The notes beneath the pieces were generated by a model. It ran no database searches. It was not told where the DNA came from and saw only the letters and a program-made list of their open reading frames with translations. Source: a bacterium (GTDB taxonomy: Bacteria; BMS3Abin14). Taken from it: a stretch of 5,732 nt of DNA. This document shows positions 5,208 through 5,732 of the stretch, in pieces. Positions within the stretch are counted from its first letter, which is position 1; the number at the start of each line of letters is the position of its first letter. The position numbers and the translations under genes were made by a program. The stretch lies in NCBI GenBank assembly GCA_020352595.1, contig CP070682.1, forward strand, positions 323,506 through 329,237, read 5' to 3'.

Positions 5208-5240
5208 ATGAAACCACCGCCATCAAGGAAAAGAAGATAA
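5208..5240 (+). CDS. Possible 10-codon leader ORF (MKPPPSRKRR)
   Basis: An ATG at 5208 opens a 10-codon frame that stops at TAA 5238-5240, four nt before the ATG of the thioredoxin-like gene. It encodes three consecutive prolines and then Ser and five residues of Lys/Arg, several as AGG or AGA. Polyproline is known to slow ribosomes, so it could couple translation to the next gene. It has only a weak AGG eight nt upstream and could easily be chance; the ribosome site of the main gene (AAGGAA, 5225-5230) lies inside it. Confidence 0.25.
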   Translation: MKPPPSRKRR

Positions 5241-5244
5241 CCGC

Positions 5245-5700
5245 ATGAAGAACAAAGCCCTGCGATACGCCCTCCTCTGCGTCCTGACCGTCTCCTGGAC
5301 CCTCGCCCTCTTCCCGGGGCCGCGCCCCGGCCTCGCCGGCGTCAAGGCCGAGGCCGGGAAGGCCGACCGGGTGGTGATCTACCAGTTCCACAGGCGCTTC
5401 CGGTGCCAGGAGTGCGTCAACCTGGAGAACACCATACGTGAAACGCTCCAGACCCACTTCCCGGAGGACCTCAAGTCGGGCAGGGTGGTCTTCACCGTGT
5501 TGGACCTGGACAAGGAGGGTAACGAGCACTACGAGAAGGATTACGATTTCTTCTACAACACCGTCATCATGGTGGACGTGCGCGGGAACCGGGAGGTCCG
5601 CTTCAAGAATCTGGAGCAGGTCTGGAAGCTATGGGACCAGAAGGGAGCCCTGATGGAGTTCGTGCGGTCCGAACTGGACGCCTACCTGAAGGGGCTGTGA
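5245..5700 (+). CDS. Exported thioredoxin-like CxxC protein (ArsF-family-like)
   Basis: A 151-residue secreted or periplasmic protein. Residues 5-24 are a hydrophobic signal segment after MKNK, with possible cleavage near the Gly/Ala-rich part at 29-36. The mature domain looks thioredoxin-like: a first strand VVIYQFH (43-49), then RCQEC with Cys54 and Cys57 at the start of a helix (NLENTIRETLQ), a strand VVFTVLDLD (81-89), and a strand TVIMVDVRG (106-114). The pattern of a Y-x-F-H strand followed by R-C-x-x-C and N-x-E-x-T/I resembles the small family that automated pipelines label as a nitrophenyl compound nitroreductase subunit, ArsF. That label reflects one characterised relative and need not describe this protein. 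A reductase or thiol-delivery role toward NosL-type Cys pairs is an inference from position. The ATG at 5245 is supported by the signal peptide; the ribosome site is weak (AAGGAA, 14 nt upstream). Confidence 0.87.
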   Translation: MKNKALRYALLCVLTVSWTLALFPGPRPGLAGVKAEAGKADRVVIYQFHRRFRCQECVNLENTIRETLQTHFPEDLKSGRVVFTVLDLDKEGNEHYEKDYDFFYNTVIMVDVRGNREVRFKNLEQVWKLWDQKGALMEFVRSELDAYLKGL

Positions 5701-5718
5701 GGGGGAGCAGGGCTAGGA

Positions 5719-5732
5719 TCTCAGGTCTCAGG
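5719..5732. repeat. Tandem 7-mer at the window edge
   Basis: TCTCAGG occurs twice in a row (5719-5725, 5726-5732) right after the last gene and reaches the end of the window, so the array may continue beyond it. Unit size and style match the short tandem words in the 4861-5073 spacer. Confidence 0.5.

Noticed and set aside
5014..5529. Minus-strand 171-codon frame across the repeat spacer and the thioredoxin-like gene
   Set aside because: Antisense to a protein with a clear signal peptide and CxxC fold, and passes through 8-nt repeats that do not respect codon phase.

Overview
The window is GC-rich bacterial DNA with two gene blocks pointing away from each other across a shared, locally AT-rich control region at about 3903-4229. 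Gene content (two NosL-family metallochaperone-like proteins, an ABC transporter with a FtsX/MacB-type permease, a periplasmic thioredoxin-like protein with CxxC), GTG starts and repeat-rich spacers suggest an anaerobic or facultative bacterium, perhaps of the former Deltaproteobacteria (Desulfobacterota). That placement is a guess from style and content; the window holds no rRNA or taxonomic marker gene.

Minus-strand block (3902 down to 226), read in order of transcription: a secreted NosL-family protein with CPVCGM; a 102-residue, singly membrane-anchored, His-rich protein of no family I can name; a 377-residue FtsX/MacB-type permease (GTG start); a 226-residue LolD/MacB-type ATPase (GTG start); and a 332-residue protein with about eight membrane segments and paired cysteines. 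Spacings are 36, 1 and 33 nt, then an 11-nt overlap, so this is almost certainly one operon. A near-ideal sigma-70 promoter (TTGCCA, 16 nt, TATAAT with an extended -10) lies about 100 nt upstream of nosL. No terminator is visible after the last gene; 1-225 looks noncoding.

Plus-strand block: a second, distinct NosL-family protein (4230-4751, CFYCGM plus CSVHC and a Lys/Met-rich tail) with a perfect Shine-Dalgarno; a 490-nt spacer whose right part holds a degenerate array of roughly 8-nt words (4920-5073); then a TTGACT-17-TATTAT promoter, a structured leader with two stems and a 10-codon upstream ORF, and a 151-residue exported thioredoxin-like protein (5245-5700) resembling the family that automated annotation calls ArsF.

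Working model (inference): the minus-strand operon is a NosL-linked envelope transport or maturation machine. It would be analogous in logic to NosDFY/NosL, which delivers copper or sulfur for a periplasmic metalloenzyme, but it is built on a MacB/LolCDE-type ABC transporter. The polytopic Cys protein and the two secreted Cys proteins would supply metal or thiol chemistry. No client enzyme such as NosZ is present in the window.
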